Assembly (NCBI GenBank): GCA_958295665.1
Contig: OY282560.1
Coordinates: forward strand, 259,479,368 to 259,543,367
Length of the DNA: 64,000 bases
Direction: 5' to 3'
Source of the DNA: Tipula vernalis
Taxonomy: Eukaryota; Arthropoda; Insecta; Diptera; Tipulidae
Each line of letters opens with the position of its first letter. Positions within the stretch are counted from its first letter, which is position 1. Positions 48,833-61,393 of this stretch are shown here, in pieces. The position numbers were made by a program, and so were the translations under genes. The notes beneath the pieces were generated by a model. That model was not told the origin of the DNA. It ran no database searches and worked only from the letters and a program-made list of their open reading frames with translations.

Positions 48833-49179
48833 TGAACTTGTCTTTTAGAAAAATTTGCATCGTGGTATTTAGGTGTAATACAGTTGTTAGAATATTGTGA
48901 AATGTGGAATGAATCTTGAACGTGGGCGGAAGGGATGTTGTTGTTGAGAACAGGATGTTGCGGTGAGTGGTCGATTTTAATTGGAAGGTGTGAGTTGTTT
49001 CGCAGAATGAGCGAGGGTTTAAATATTGTTACAATTTTGGATGATGGAGTGGTTCCGCAAAGTGTGATGTAGAATTTGTTGATGGGCAGGAGTGGAGTGA
49101 AATGAGTTTCAGGGGGGTTCAGTGGTTTTGTAAGGGTCTGGACAAAATGGCTAAAGAATTTACCAACAAACATATTCAC
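48833..49179 (-). CDS. Uncharacterised Pro/Asn/His-rich open frame
   Basis: A minus-strand frame of 116 codons from ATG (49179) to TAG reads MNMFVGKFFSHFVQTLTKPL, then NPPETHFTPLLPINK and PQHPVLNNNIPSAH. The plus strand over this stretch is markedly G-rich and C-poor, unlike the flanks, so the skew itself could keep the frame open. No domain, signal peptide or membrane segment is clear. It may be a fragment of a retroelement protein or a compositional accident. Confidence 0.25.
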
Positions 49180-49843
49180 ATGGCCAATTATTGTTGACGC
49201 TTAAAATTACATTTAATATTTTTTTCTCAAATTATCAAATCTACAATTCAACTAAATTCGTTAGCTACTTCTACCAAATTATTCTAGTTAAGATTGAACA
49301 TTAAGATTTTTTTGTATACCTATGGGTAAATTATTAAATGTTATTACGTGAATTAATTGGAAGAGAGGTTTGAAATCTTTCGAACGAAAAATGAAGTACG
49401 TCTTCTGTGTAAAAAGGTTATACGATGATAAGCAATATTTGGTAATTTTAATAAGCTTATTAAAAGTGAAAACTTAATTTTCAACTACAAAATAAAAATA
49501 TACTTATTGGACGGCTTTCAATGACCAATGAGCACAAAATTGAAGAAGAAAGTTTCACCATAAAGATAGCTAATTGTTCTTGAAACATTAGGCAACCATA
49601 GTAACAAAACCTAACATTTGTTGAATGCTAACATATGAACGAAGTCGGAAAATTAAGATTCGCTTCGACATATGGACAACACTTGACGAAAAAAAAAATT
49701 CATAATTACATTCACATCAACACAAACTCACACGTATTACGCAGAATACGGAAAGGACACTAACCGGAAATTTACAATCATCGAACACCCCTTTCTACTA
49801 AACAAAAGAACCTCATCGTAAGTCCGTAAAAAATAGTATTCTT

Positions 49844-50009
<166 letters not shown>

Positions 50010-51296
50010 GCAGGCTCCCAAGCGTCGTTATCCAACGACTGCAGTGTACCAGCGGTGGCAAACTTGGCCACTGGTGCATTAAAAACTACAAGTGAGGAAC
50101 AGAAGAGACAAGAGCTGTGGGATAGGCTAGGCCAGAAGATTAGAGGCCTACACGAGTATGCCAAGCCCAAAAACAACGTCCACAAGGAGATAAAGGATTA
50201 TTCGAGGTCATTGTGTTCGATCTTTGAGATGCTCACACAGTGTAATGAAAATCTGGGACTAACACCACCAAAGGAAAGCAAGGAGAACGAGACGCAAACG
50301 TCACCGGGGTTTATAGCTCAACCGGAGAAGCCAGAGTTGCGAGCGACCGACAAAAGAAAACAAAGCGAGTCGCCTCCTGAAGCCAGACAAAAAACGAAAA
50401 AACCGGCATACAGAGAAGGAGTAACTCCCAGTAGAGCAGACGAACCCGCGGCTCCCAAGGCGAAAACTCCCAAGGCTAAAACTCCCAGTAGGGGTCTTCC
50501 TGCAGGAGGTTGGGATACGGTAAAGCCAAAAGCAAAGCCGAAGAAAAAGCCACAGCGTCCGCGTCTAAGGCCGTCCCGCCCTGACGCGCTGGTTGTGAAG
50601 GCTGAGGAGGGGAAGTCGTACGCGGATATCCTTCGCAGCTTAAAAAATGACAAAGACATGGTTCAACTGGGCACCATGGTCAAAAAAGTCAGGAGAACAG
50701 CTGCCGGAGAACTTTTGTTGGAGCTGGACCGGTCAGGCGGGCAATCGGCTGAACAATTCCGCAACTCTGTAGCTGCCAAGCTGGGGAGTTCGGCCGAAGT
50801 AAAAAGTCTCAGAGACGAAACGGTCATTGAGCTGAAAGACCTCGACGAGCTCACGACAAAGAAAGAGATATGCGAGGCCTTGAAATCTCTAGAAGGGGTA
50901 TCTGACTGTGATGAGTCAGCAGCTAGATCACTCAGAGTCGGTTTTAGAGGAACACAGATGGCAGTGGTCAGTCTCCCAACGGCTTTCGCCAGGAAAGCAT
51001 TGGAGATTGGTAAAGTTCGGATCGGATGGGTCGTCAGTCGCATTCGACAAACTACCAGAGTAGCCAAGTGCTACAAATGCTGGGAGTACGGTCACCGTGC
51101 TAGCACCTGTAAAGGGCCCGACAGGTCAAAACATTGCCTTAGATGTGGTAGAGAAGGACACTTGGCTAAAGAATGTTCGGTGGATCCAAGCTGCATGCTG
51201 TGTCGGGGGAAAACTGAGAGCGGGCATACTGCTGGTAGCAGCAGATGCCCAGTGTACCAGAAGGCCTTCCGGGCGGCAACTAAGAAAAAAGCATGA
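50010..51296 (+). CDS. R1-clade ORF1 (gag-like, three CCHC zinc knuckles), 5'-truncated
   Basis: Nucleic-acid-binding ORF1 protein of an R1-type LINE, which coats element RNA. The frame is open from the CA-repeat junction to TGA at 51294-51296. No ATG occurs at the left, so the real start is lost by 5' truncation. A Lys/Pro-rich, low-complexity middle (TPKAKTPKAKTPSRGL, about 50455-50500) is followed by a conserved globular region (SYADILRSLKN; LRVGFRGTQMAVV). Three zinc knuckles come last: CYKCWEYGHRASTC (about 51069), CLRCGREGHLAKEC (about 51135) and a CX2C...H...C unit CMLCRGKTESGHTAGSSRC. Its stop overlaps the ORF2 start as ATGA (51293-51296), a stop-restart arrangement. Confidence 0.85.
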   Translation, partial: AGSQASLSNDCSVPAVANLATGALKTTSEEQKRQELWDRLGQKIRGLHEYAKPKNNVHKEIKDYSRSLCSIFEMLTQCNENLGLTPPKESKENETQTSPGFIAQPEKPELRATDKRKQSESPPEARQKTKKPAYREGVTPSRADEPAAPKAKTPKAKTPSRGLPAGGWDTVKPKAKPKKKPQRPRLRPSRPDALVVKAEEGKSYADILRSLKNDKDMVQLGTMVKKVRRTAAGELLLELDRSGGQSAEQFRNSVAAKLGSSAEVKSLRDETVIELKDLDELTTKKEICEALKSLEGVSDCDESAARSLRVGFRGTQMAVVSLPTAFARKALEIGKVRIGWVVSRIRQTTRVAKCYKCWEYGHRASTCKGPDRSKHCLRCGREGHLAKECSVDPSCMLCRGKTESGHTAGSSRCPVYQKAFRAATKKKA

Positions 51297-54291
51297 AGAT
51301 TCTCCAGGTGAATCTAAATCATTGCAAGGCGGCGCAGGACTTGATGGTGCAGACAACGAGAGAGCTGAAAATCGATGTAGCAATAGTGTGCGAACAGTAT
51401 AGGAACATTGAGAGCCCAACTTGGATCTCCGATGCCTCGGGCCGAGCAGCAATCTGGACACTTGGCCTATGCCAAGTGCAGAAATCCATGAAAGTGCCAC
51501 GGACCGGTTTCACGTGGGTCAAGGTGGATGGAATATATATATATACAGTGTCTATGCCCCACCTAACGACCCAGTAGAGGAGTTTGAAACGCTCTTGCAT
51601 CATCTGGCCGGTGAAGCAAGAGGACGCAGACCACGCATCATCGCGGGCGATTTCAATTCTTGGGCTACGGAGTGGGGCAGCAGAGAAACAAATCGGCGAG
51701 GGGAGACACTGCTGGATTATCTTGCCTCAATGGACGTCGTTCTAGCCAACACCGGGGACCGGCCGACTTTCACACGCGGTGGTGCCAGCTCGATAATCGA
51801 CTTGACATTCACGAGTGAGTGTTTAGCACACTCAGGCTTAAGGTGGGAGGTCTCCAATCTTTATACACATAGTGACCACCAGGCTATCCTCTTCAATATT
51901 GCCGAAGCTGGGAAACCAAGAAGGGTAGTGAGACAACCAAGCCACAAATGGAGTGCAAGGGCGTTCGACAGAGACACCTTCATAGCCATGCTGGAGGATG
52001 AATCGGTTGACATGGGTTCGCCGAACGATCAGGCGGTCCAGCTTATGTCACACGTTGCCCATGCCTGCGATGCCTCTATGCCAAGGACGTCGGCAAAGAA
52101 CCACCGACCACCAGTATATTGGTGGAATGAAGACATTGCCGAACTCCGTATAAGATGCCACCGAAGCAGAAGATTGTGCCAGCAAGCAAGGGGTCGATCG
52201 GGCTTCAATGATTCCCAGGAACAGTACGGGAGGGATCGTAAAGCTTTGAAAAGAGCAATCAAAATAAGCAAACGTCGATGCTGGTTGGAGCTATGCAAAT
52301 AGGTTGATGAGGATCCCTGGGGCAGACCATACAGGACTGTTACGGCAAAGCTGAGAAACTTTTCTACTGCGAGTCCTACTTGTCCTGCCTTGCTACAAAA
52401 CATCGTGAGCACGCTCTTTCCGGAACAACGGGAACTAAACAACGACGAAATTATAATCCCACGAGGGGAGGATGTAGCACCTATTAGCATAGAGGAGCTC
52501 CTGGCAGCTTCCCGTAGAATCAAGGATAGTAAAGCCCCAGGTTTGGACGGAGTTCCCAACTCTGCGCTAAGGACGGCCATAGTAACCCGCCCAGATATGT
52601 TCCTTGAAGTATATAACAAGTGTCTTAAGGAAGGAGTTTTCCCTGATTGCTGGAAACGACAGCGGCTCGTGCTTTTGCCAAAATGCAGTAAACCAACAAC
52701 TGAGCCTTCATCGTATCGTCCGATCTGTATGCTGGATACGGCAGGGAAAGTGCTGGAGAGAATCATATGCAATCGACTAGATACCTTTATCGAGGAATAC
52801 CAAGGCCTGTCGGAAGACCAGTATGGGTTCAGGAAGGCGCGCTCTACCGTAGATGCGGTTAGGAAAGTCGTAGGAATGGCTAGCGAGGCTATCGCAGCAA
52901 CACGATGGAGAAGAGGGACCAAGAAGTACTGTGTTATTGTAACCCTGGACATTAAAAACGCCTTCAACTCGGCGAGGTGGAGTTGCATTTTGAAGGCCCT
53001 TCAACTACTGAGAGCTCCGGGGTACATTAGGGCAATCATCCAGGATTATTTCAAGGATCGGATCTTGATGTACCAAACAGATGACGCTAACATGTTCTAC
53101 AAGGTCACAGGCGGTGTTCCGCAGGGCTCGGTTCTCGGACCTTTGCTGTGGAACGTTATGTACGACGCTGTGCTCAGACTAGAACTGCCACATGGTGCTA
53201 AGACTGTTGGTTTTGCTGATGACATTGCATTAGTGGTGACGGACAAACACCTGGAGGACATCACCCTGGTTGCTAACGGGTCCATCGCTATTATCCGACG
53301 GTGGCTATCATCAGTGGGTTTGCTTCTGGCGGACCACAAGACGGAGGCAGTCCTAATAACGAGTAGGAAGCAGCGGGAGACAGTTACGCTGAAGATAGGC
53401 GGATATGAGATCCATTCTCAGCCGCGACTAAAATACCTAGGGGTCTGGATTGACGCCCGACTGCGCTTCGATGAGCACTTGCGCAGAACCAGCGAGAAGG
53501 CGGCCAAGGTGACCTCGGCTCTGGCACGCATTATGCCGAACGTCGGTGGACCCAGGCAAGGCAAGAGAAGACTGGTGGCGAGTGTCGTGAGCTCTACGTT
53601 GCTGTATGCGGCCCCAGTTTGGGCGGATGCAATGACGACGAAGGCCTATGGACGGGAGATGTCAGCGGTGTAGCGTAGGTCTGCGCTAAGAGTAGCCTGA
53701 GCATTTCGTACGGTATCAAGTGATGCAGTATGCGTTGTGGCGGGTATGCTGCCCATAGAGATTCTGGCTAGCGAGCGCCAGCGAATGTACAACCGGAGGA
53801 GACAAGATACCCAGGTGGGCCACCGCATGATAGAGCAGGAAGAGAAGGAGGAGTCCCTGCGACGATGGCAAGCCTGCTTGGATGCTTCAGTTAAGGGTAG
53901 ATGGACCCATCGCCTCATTTCAAACCTAGCAACATGGACCAAGAGGAGGCATGGTGAGGTGGGCTACTACCTGACCCAATTGTTGACTGGACATGGCTGC
54001 TTCAGGGCCTATCAACACCGGTTTAAGCTGGAGGACGACCCTAAGTGTCCAGCGTGCCCAGGAGTGACCGAGGACGTGGAGCACGCGGCCTACGTTTGTC
54101 CACGTTTCAGATCAGAGAGAGATGAGCTATTCGGTGTACTCCATCAGCAGCTAACACCCGAGAACACGGTCCCTCTTATGGTGGCCACGAGAGAGAATTG
54201 GGATGCGGTAAGCAGCTTCGCAGCCCAAATTCTGATCAAGCTGAGGTCCTACGAGCGCGAAAGGCGAGGACTTGTTGAAGGTGACGGCTAG
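51293..54291 (+). pseudogene. R1-clade ORF2 (APE endonuclease, RT, C-terminal zinc knuckle), lightly broken
   Basis: It makes the nick and copies element RNA at the target. EN begins MKILQVNLNHCKAAQDLM, continues IYSVYAPPNDP and IIAGDFNSWATEWGS (about 51640), and ends HSDHQAILF. RT contains KAPGLDGVPNSALR (about 52530), YGFRKARSTVDAV (about 52825), LDIKNAFNSARW (about 52950), GVPQGSVLGPLLWN (about 53115) and the catalytic GFADDIALVV (about 53215). The C-terminus carries CPACPGVTEDVEHAAYVCPR, the CCHC motif of this clade. Defects: a frameshift in the TATATATA run (51534-51546), TAG at 52300-52302, TAG at 53671-53673 and TGA at 53698-53700. Catalytic residues are intact. Confidence 0.88.
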
Positions 54292-54525
54292 AGGTAACTA
54301 GGATAGGTGAAGGGCTAATATAGCCATATCCCATTCTGTGAAGTAATGCTTGTTGGCGGTTCCACAGAATGGTATCGGAGTTGGAAGTAGGGTTTTTAGT
54401 GGGTAGTGGCTTGGCCGAGTCCCACATACGCCAGTCCAGGACTTGAGATGGTCTGGTACTGGCAATGCGTAAAAGCATTTTCCCCTTCCGCAAAAAAAAA
54501 AAAAAAAATAAATAAAAATAAAAAA
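54292..54525 (+). other. 3' UTR and A-rich tail of the R1 element
   Basis: About 200 bases of non-coding sequence containing an inverted pair (CATTCTGTG at 54333 against CACAGAATG at 54363), which could fold as a hairpin in the element RNA. It ends in A17, TAAATAAAAATAAAAAA and then the CA repeat. Confidence 0.7.
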
Positions 54526-54706
<181 letters not shown>

Positions 54707-56949
54707 AGAAGGTCAACAAATTGTGCTTCGTTTTTAGTTTGTAGTTTCGGTTTTTATATAAAAAAAGAAAGGCTTTGACCAACCCCTTTTTTTATATAAA
54801 TGATAAGGAAAAAATAAAACTGTGGGGAGAAGAGTTAAAAAGGGCCAAAAAAATCCGTTCTAACAAAATTCCGTTGAAATTCTCCACACTAATTTGAATA
54901 TCTTATGCTTCAAACAGTACTACATATAATTAGTATTACAATATAATCTGGAAAGGTTATTAAGGTGCGGAACACCTACTTGGCTACATTAATTATTAAA
55001 AAATAAATATAATCTTTTATCAATCAAAATCCACGCCCGCAATCAACAGACAACTAGTATGTGGTAATCCAAAACAGGCATGTCAGGTTATTGAGTTAAT
55101 TAACATTTACTCAGCCTCAATAATGATATTATTTATAAAATTTTAACAAACAATTAATAATTGTAAATATAATTGGTAACAAGATATTTTGTTGAACGGA
55201 GGTCAATGTAGCATATAACAAAACTACATTGACCTTTATTGTTAGCCACAACCATAAATCATAAAAATAGGTACTTGTATTTATATTTAATTCACGAAAG
55301 GTGTCAATCTGCTGCCGTCAAAATATAAAAAACCCTAATCTATCATTACCTTTGTGTAATACACAAAAAAAACTATTTCATCATTCCGCCAAATCACCTT
55401 TTACCTTCTAACGTATTTGTTCAAAATCTTCTTAAATAAATCACTGTTACGCAAGACGAAATTCATTTCTTTTCTTATTATTTATTTTATGTAATATGCG
55501 CTTATATGCTTCTTATATATTTATATACACATTTATTGTTTTAATGTATTATTATGTACACATATAAAACAATCGTGTCATGGGTTCATTTGAACGTTTT
55601 CGAACGTTTGGAGCAATTGAAAGGTAATTTTTCTTCTTCTTTATCTGTGTACAATAACAACTGCAAATAAATTTAATAGAAAAATAATTGCAAAGTGCTT
55701 ATGGGAGACGATAAAATATTGGAATGTATGTAGTATCTATAGTAAGGTTTTTATTTGCGTTGTTGAATGTATAAAATTACATTACAATAAAAGTGTTAGT
55801 AGTAGATGTAGTGGATAACATAATTTGTAAGCACATTCCAATTAAATCACCTTAAATATTTCAAAAATTAAATTTTACACCAAATTGCAAAATCATATAA
55901 CTTTCACTTAAGAAAATGTGAATTTTTGGGTTAGGTATCATCTATTCTTATCTATAAAGAAAGCTTTATATATACCACAAATAAAATACTTCACGAATTA
56001 TTAAATTTTCGAAGCGTGGCTTAAAAGGTTATTTGTCTTGGTTCGATGTTTTAATATTTAAAAAAAAAAAAAAAAAAAATTTATCGTTATGACATCAGAG
56101 AATAAAAATAATGTACAATTCTTTAAATTTAAGCGATTTCACTTGGTATAAAATCAATCATAATTTTTATATATTTTCTTAAACATAAATATCTCACCTT
56201 TCTGGTTTGGTGGATTTGATCTTTCAGGTTTTATTATAAACAATTTCGTGTGTCCGCAAGGCCCATAAGAAAACAAAAAAAAAAAAAAAATTCAATGATT
56301 GATTGGTGTAGGTTGTTATGCGCGATGATAAATCAGAAATATATTGTGTAAAATAACAATATTGCACGGTACACTAACTGTGTAATACGGAAAAAATATA
56401 GATTTATTCTATATGTTATGGCGTGGTATGTTTGTCAAGGCCGCTTATTCAGCTAAGTTTTAGTCGTCCATTTTAAATATGCAATGTTACAATTGTTTTA
56501 CAACTATGTGTATGTATATTTTTGAATTTGTATTAATTGTCGCTGTCATTCTATATTTAGATTTATAATCCTATTAAACATCGGATTTTAAAAGATTTCC
56601 ATTTAAAATAAAATTCTAAAAGATCGGCAATGGCGAAGCTATACTAAAAGAGCAAACGATTAGGGTTAGGAATTTTAGGTTAAAATATGTGCCAAATATG
56701 TGGTAAAATGTGTGATTAAAATGAAAGATATGTGGTCATATTTGGAAAAAAAACCAAAACAAAAAACAAAACCTTATCGTAAGAGGATTTTAATTCACTA
56801 ATTAACAAAAAAAAAAAATCAAGTTTTTGGATACAAAGTTGGATAAACTACCTCTCCTGGACTACAAAGTGCTGGAAAAGTAGTCTAAAAATGGTTCCAC
56901 ATTCATACACTTAAAAATTTGAACTGGTAAGCGATGCTTACTTGAAAAA
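54707..56949. other. AT-rich stretch without firm genes
   Basis: No recognised element. A minus-strand word at 56196-56222 ends AAACCAGAAAG before GTGAGA, very like the end of the exon at 24824-24940, but upstream sequence does not give a convincing exon. Several A-runs (56058, 56276, 56809) are present. Confidence 0.45.
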
Positions 56950-59900
56950 AAAAACACCTTGACGGTTGAGGCTAAAAGATTCACGCTATTAAAGCAAGTT
57001 TTAAACTAATTAAAACTAAATTACGATCATATTGTTGCTCAAATTAAATTGTAGTTCAAACAGAACTTTCAATTTAAGTTACCATCAAGATTATAATCAA
57101 TTACAGTTTAGAATGCATATACTTTTATACCTCGTGCTGATACTAAATAATTTAATTTTTTTTAATTTTTACTAATTGCAATTGGAATATCAAACTTACA
57201 CTTCTCAAATCATTTTAAAATGAAAGCTGAATTTGTAAATTTTGTATTTTAAATTTCACTCAAAATTATAAATCAAACCCTCCTCCAAGTTTTTTTCAAA
57301 CCGAGCTTGGAATTTAGCCTACTTTTATTTGAAATATCACAACATTTTTATCTAATTGCAACTAAAATTTTGGAATTCAAAAACAACTTTTTCTCAGAAT
57401 TTTACCATCACTAAAAAATAAAATTTCGCTCAAATCGATTTTATAATTGTAACTTGATTTTTAATATTTCTCTTGCCAGTCCAATTCGAAATACAAACTC
57501 AACTTTAAACTAAAAACAATATTACAGTTCTGTTTTTGCTCAAGTAGAAATTACTATTCAAATTCAATTTCTATTCAATCAAAATTCAAATATTTCGATA
57601 CTTACTCAGATTTCTGTTCAAAATTCTGATACAAGTTTAACAAATCTTTTGATTCAAACTAGAGTTTTAAATTTGATTTTAACTCAGCATTTCTAATAAC
57701 ACTCAAATAAATTCTCAATAAATTTCTTAAATGCACTTTCAACTGAAAGGGGTTGCTGAATTTGCATTCCAAATTTCAAATCAACCCCATTTAGACAAAT
57801 CTAAATTGGAATTTTTACTTAATTAATTGTACCCATAATTTTGCGTTAATTAAATTTGGAAATCAAGCTCGTTTTCTAAATATTTTTTAATTAAATTGCA
57901 TCCAACCGTTATCTCAAACTCTCGATTGGATTGAAATTGAATTTTAAGTCCAAACTTTGTTCAAATCTTGTCTTACCCCGTTCTAAATGAAAATTTTGCT
58001 CGAATAATTAACTAAATTTTTAAATTCACTCAAACTATTATTAAGGGTAGTCAGTTAAACTCTATTCTTTAAAAACAAAATTCTTTCAGATTTTTGCTGG
58101 ATTTCTATGCTGAATTTAAGCTTATTTACATAAAGGGCATTAATTATTTTGCTAAAATTGTTTTTGAAAATGTGCTTTCCAAATGCAAAATAAAAAAGAC
58201 AATTTCTACTTTAAATTTCACTCAAATTCATTACAACTAGTTTAGAATTCAAACTAATTTTCTCTCTTCATTCTCTTAATCAATTTCCTGTCTGTCGAAT
58301 GCAATTGACTAATTTAGACTAAATTTATGTTCAAAATTGCGTTTATCATTTTGTTCAACCTCTAGAACTGCTTGGAACTAAATTTCTGACCAAAAATCTT
58401 AATTTTTTTCGAATCCATTTTGATTTTAAACTAAGTTACTAAAATAAATAATCAATTAGCAAAATACCTAAATATTTGTTAAAACTTTGTTAAAACTATA
58501 GCATAATCAAAATGACAATTGGCAAACATTCAAGTACAGTTTGGAAGTTTAACTCAATTTCGGATTAAAGTGTTCCTCACAGTTGATTCAAATCCAGATG
58601 GAATTGTAATCTAATTTTATTCTGGATGCATCCAAGGTTCTATTGGAATCCATGAAAATTATTTTATTTTCCAGTCTAACTTTTTGATCCAATTCAAATT
58701 GGTTTCAAAATATATATTTTGGTTTTCCCTTGACATATCTATTCTTTGCTCCACCTAATTTGCTCTCATTTTTTTGTTTTCTAATTGATAATTCACTCAG
58801 TAAATCTATTGTGCAATGTAAGCTTACAATATACATATTTCTCCCAAAATTGTATGAAATCAATATTCGAGTTTGCTAACTCAATTGCTATATATAATTT
58901 ACCAAAGATTTTGTTTGGTTTGAAATGCCAAAACCATTTTTTTAAATTTAAATTTCTAATTCAAATTTCTCTCAAAATTTCCGATACACATTTCTAAACT
59001 AAATACCAAGGAAATTTTGTTGGTTGTTTGAGACCAAATCTCGTATTGGAACTTGATTCCTGCCTAATTGCAATTAAAATTATGTTTGAATCTAGTTTAG
59101 AGCACCAAATATACACACCAATTTTTGCTCAAAACCAAGTAGAATGTCCTAATCAATTTCTAATCTAAATTTCCAAATCATTTTTTAAGCCAAGTGACAC
59201 TGTACATCGATTTGTACTATTTAAATTCTAGCCAAAATGTAGCCGGTTTAATCTAGAAACATTTCCTTAATTTCTATTTTAAATTTAACTCAAAATATTG
59301 AATGTTGTCGTGGTTCGTATTGTAACCCAATTAAAATTGTATCTGTTTAATTTCAAACTAAACAATTTATGGATTTAAAATTGGAGTTTTTTTTTCTTTT
59401 TTGAATCCACTCAATATTTAGTCATGCCCTGGTTGGAATTTTTGTTCAAAGATTGGAATTCAAACTCAATTTATACCAAAGTTCTGCTGAAAACTACGAT
59501 TGGCTTTTGATTCATATTAAACATGAGATGTTGTTCAAATCTAGCTTGAAATTCGAATTCAATTTTGAAATTTTTAAATCCAATTAGAGTTTTTACTCAA
59601 GAATTTATTCAATACATTTGGGAATTCAAATTCTCATTCAGATTTTTGCTCGAAGTTGACTGGTTTTACATACGATATGTGGAAATTTACAAACGTATGT
59701 TGACAAACAATGTGTTAACTTTTCTTACGTATATGGCGCTCAATATTTTACTAAAATTCATGTTTAAATTCTGAATTAATTTAATTTTTAAATTAAATTT
59801 AAAATTTTGCCTAATTATTATTCTTAAAATTTCATTATATCATTACGTCCTATTTAGAATTGAAGCTAATTTTGTGACCTTTAGATTTCCCCCTAATTTA

Positions 59901-60100
59901 TGTCAAATCCATTGTGTTTTAATTGTAATTCGAAATCGATTTGTAATTTACCAAATCAAATTAAATTAAATTTTAATTTAATTTAATTTGTTCTTAAATT
60001 TACATTCAACATCTCCCTCAAATATATAATAACTTGTAACTTTTCGGATTAAAAATTGGTTTTTGTTCGAGTCCATTTTGAATATGAATAATATTGTAAC
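56950..60100. repeat. Degenerate short-motif repetitive region (~3 kb)
   Basis: Variants of two words recur throughout: TTTTTGCTCAAA-like (57531, 58088, 59112, 59431, 59649, 60058) and AATTCAAACTCAATTT-like (57371, 57494, 58246, 59456). They are embedded in AAATTT-rich sequence with almost no other words. No fixed period can be read by eye, and frames here are short and chance-like. It looks like an old, strongly diverged tandem repeat or simple-sequence expansion. Confidence 0.6.
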
Positions 60101-60142
60101 TGTTACTCAAGTGCATAAAAAGGGTAGAATTGAATTTGCTAC

Positions 60143-60150
60143 GTTATTAT
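60143..60150. repeat. Target-site duplication of hAT element, left copy
   Basis: GTTATTAT directly before the terminal TAAGGCAACC; identical to 61394-61401. Confidence 0.85.
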
Positions 60151-60164
60151 TAAGGCAACCAAAA

Positions 60165-60395
60165 ATATGCATTAGCATGTTTTTTTCCTGTGTACATATT
60201 GTGAAAAAAATAAGATAGGAATCCGTTTCACCAAAAACGAAACCTTTTAAGCCCTATTTGTTAGTGCATATTTTTGCATATTTCACCCAAAACTGCATAT
60301 ATTCTCATATTTTGGATATTAGTGCATATTTAAGTGCATATTTTAAAATACCCATGCATATTTTACATAATTTAAGCATATTTTGCCAATTTTAT
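60165..60395. promoter_or_regulatory. Subterminal repeats of hAT element, left
   Basis: Repeated (G)CATATTT words, about nine copies in both spacing-irregular clusters, next to the inverted terminus. In characterised hAT elements such subterminal words bind the transposase; that role here is inferred. Confidence 0.6.
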
Positions 60396-60489
60396 TAAAA
60401 ATATTTCGCATAAAAATGCATTCTATTTTATTGATTAAAATTTTAATTTTTACCGATGTCAGCGCCATTGCTTTGCGGTAAATAAATGT

Positions 60490-61304
60490 ATGCATTAACT
60501 AAATAAGTTTGTTTATAGGTTTGTTTATATATATAAAAACCATATTAAAAATCAATTTTTATGGATATCAATCGATGAAACCACTGACGCAACCGGCAGA
60601 AATGTGGCCAATGTCATAATTGGTATTTTAGATTCAAACGAAATGATCGACAAACAAAAATTTTTGTTGAATACTGCGCACTTAGAGAGAGCGAATCATT
60701 CAACCATTGCGTGGCTTTTTGATGAATCGGTGAAAAAGTTAGGTGATACTTTCCCTAAAGATTCCATTTTGTTGTTCATTTCAGATGCTGCACCATACAT
60801 GGTAAAAGCGGCTCAGGCAATACATATATTTTACCCTATAACACATTTAACTTGCCTTGCCCATGGACTTCATCGTGTGTATGAGCACACGATATAATCT
60901 CTAACGGTAAAAAAGTATTTTTAAAAGCCCCGTCTAGAGTAAAGACTTTTAAAGAAATGGCGCCTGGGCTTACACTGCCTCCGCAACCGGTTACCACCCG
61001 ATGGGGAACTTGGCTGGCAGCGGTCAATTATTATGCCAGTAATTTTGAAAATATGGTTCGAATCTTTGATGCGCTGGACGACGATGAAGCTGCCTCAATT
61101 AGGATTTCGAAGGAGTTGTTATGTGACAGCACAGTTAGATCTGATTTGATCTTTATTTCAGCTAACTTCGGATTTCTCGAATCAACCATTTCTAAACTAG
61201 AGACTCGTGGACTGTTGCTTGCTGTACAACGTAATCGAAAAAAACCACGGAAGGAAAATAATTCTCAAGGCGGAGATTTGAAACATATAATTCTATTTTT
61301 ATAG
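60490..61304 (+). pseudogene. hAT transposase (DUF659-type RNase H fold) pseudogene
   Basis: The first open part reads WISIDETTDATGRNVANVII (first catalytic Asp region), FPKDSILLFISDAAPYMVKA (second Asp) and THLTCLAHGLHRVYEHTI, stopping at 60895-60897. A second part, after a frameshift and short deletion, reads VFLKAPSRVKTFKEMAPGL and PPQPVTTRWGTWLAAVNYY, ending near 61304. These are consecutive blocks of a hAT family common in hemipteran and other insect genomes. The N-terminal zinc finger and the C-terminal dimerisation domain are missing, so it is an internally deleted, non-functional copy. Confidence 0.8.
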
Positions 61305-61393
61305 GGCATATTTTAAGTGCATAAAATCATATTTTTAAGGCATATTTTAAGCGCTTAAAACCGGTTTTTAAGTGCATATTTTTGGTTGCCCTA

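Larger units (their letters stand above)
50010..54525 (+). mobile_element. R1-clade non-LTR retrotransposon inserted in (CA)n
   Basis: ORF1, overlapping ORF2, a ~200-base 3' UTR and an A-rich tail lie between two blocks of the same CA dinucleotide repeat. The element is visibly GC-richer than the surrounding DNA. Microsatellite-targeting lineages of the R1 clade (such as Waldo and Mino) insert in AC-type repeats, so the position suggests target specificity. The 5' end is truncated inside ORF1. ORF2 has one frameshift and three stop codons, so this copy cannot move by itself, but decay is modest compared with every other LINE in the window. Confidence 0.85.
60151..61393 (+). mobile_element. 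hAT-superfamily element, internally deleted
   Basis: The ends are inverted: left TAAGGCAACCAAAAATATGC, right (read on the minus strand) TAGGGCAACCAAAAATATGC. The element is flanked by an exact 8-bp duplication, GTTATTAT, the hallmark of hAT insertions. Just inside both ends are many copies of GCATATTTT/AAAATATGC words (60165-60395 and 61304-61380), typical of subterminal transposase-binding repeats. The transposase between them is broken and shortened. Confidence 0.9.

Noticed and set aside
52029..52988. 319-codon minus-strand frame
   Set aside because: Shadow of the R1 ORF2 reading frame in GC-richer sequence; no domain of its own.
56196..56260. Minus-strand word ending CCAGAAAG|GTGAGA, like the exon end at 24824
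   Set aside because: Only ~23 bases could be exon, the phase does not match the other exons, and the acceptor is unclear.
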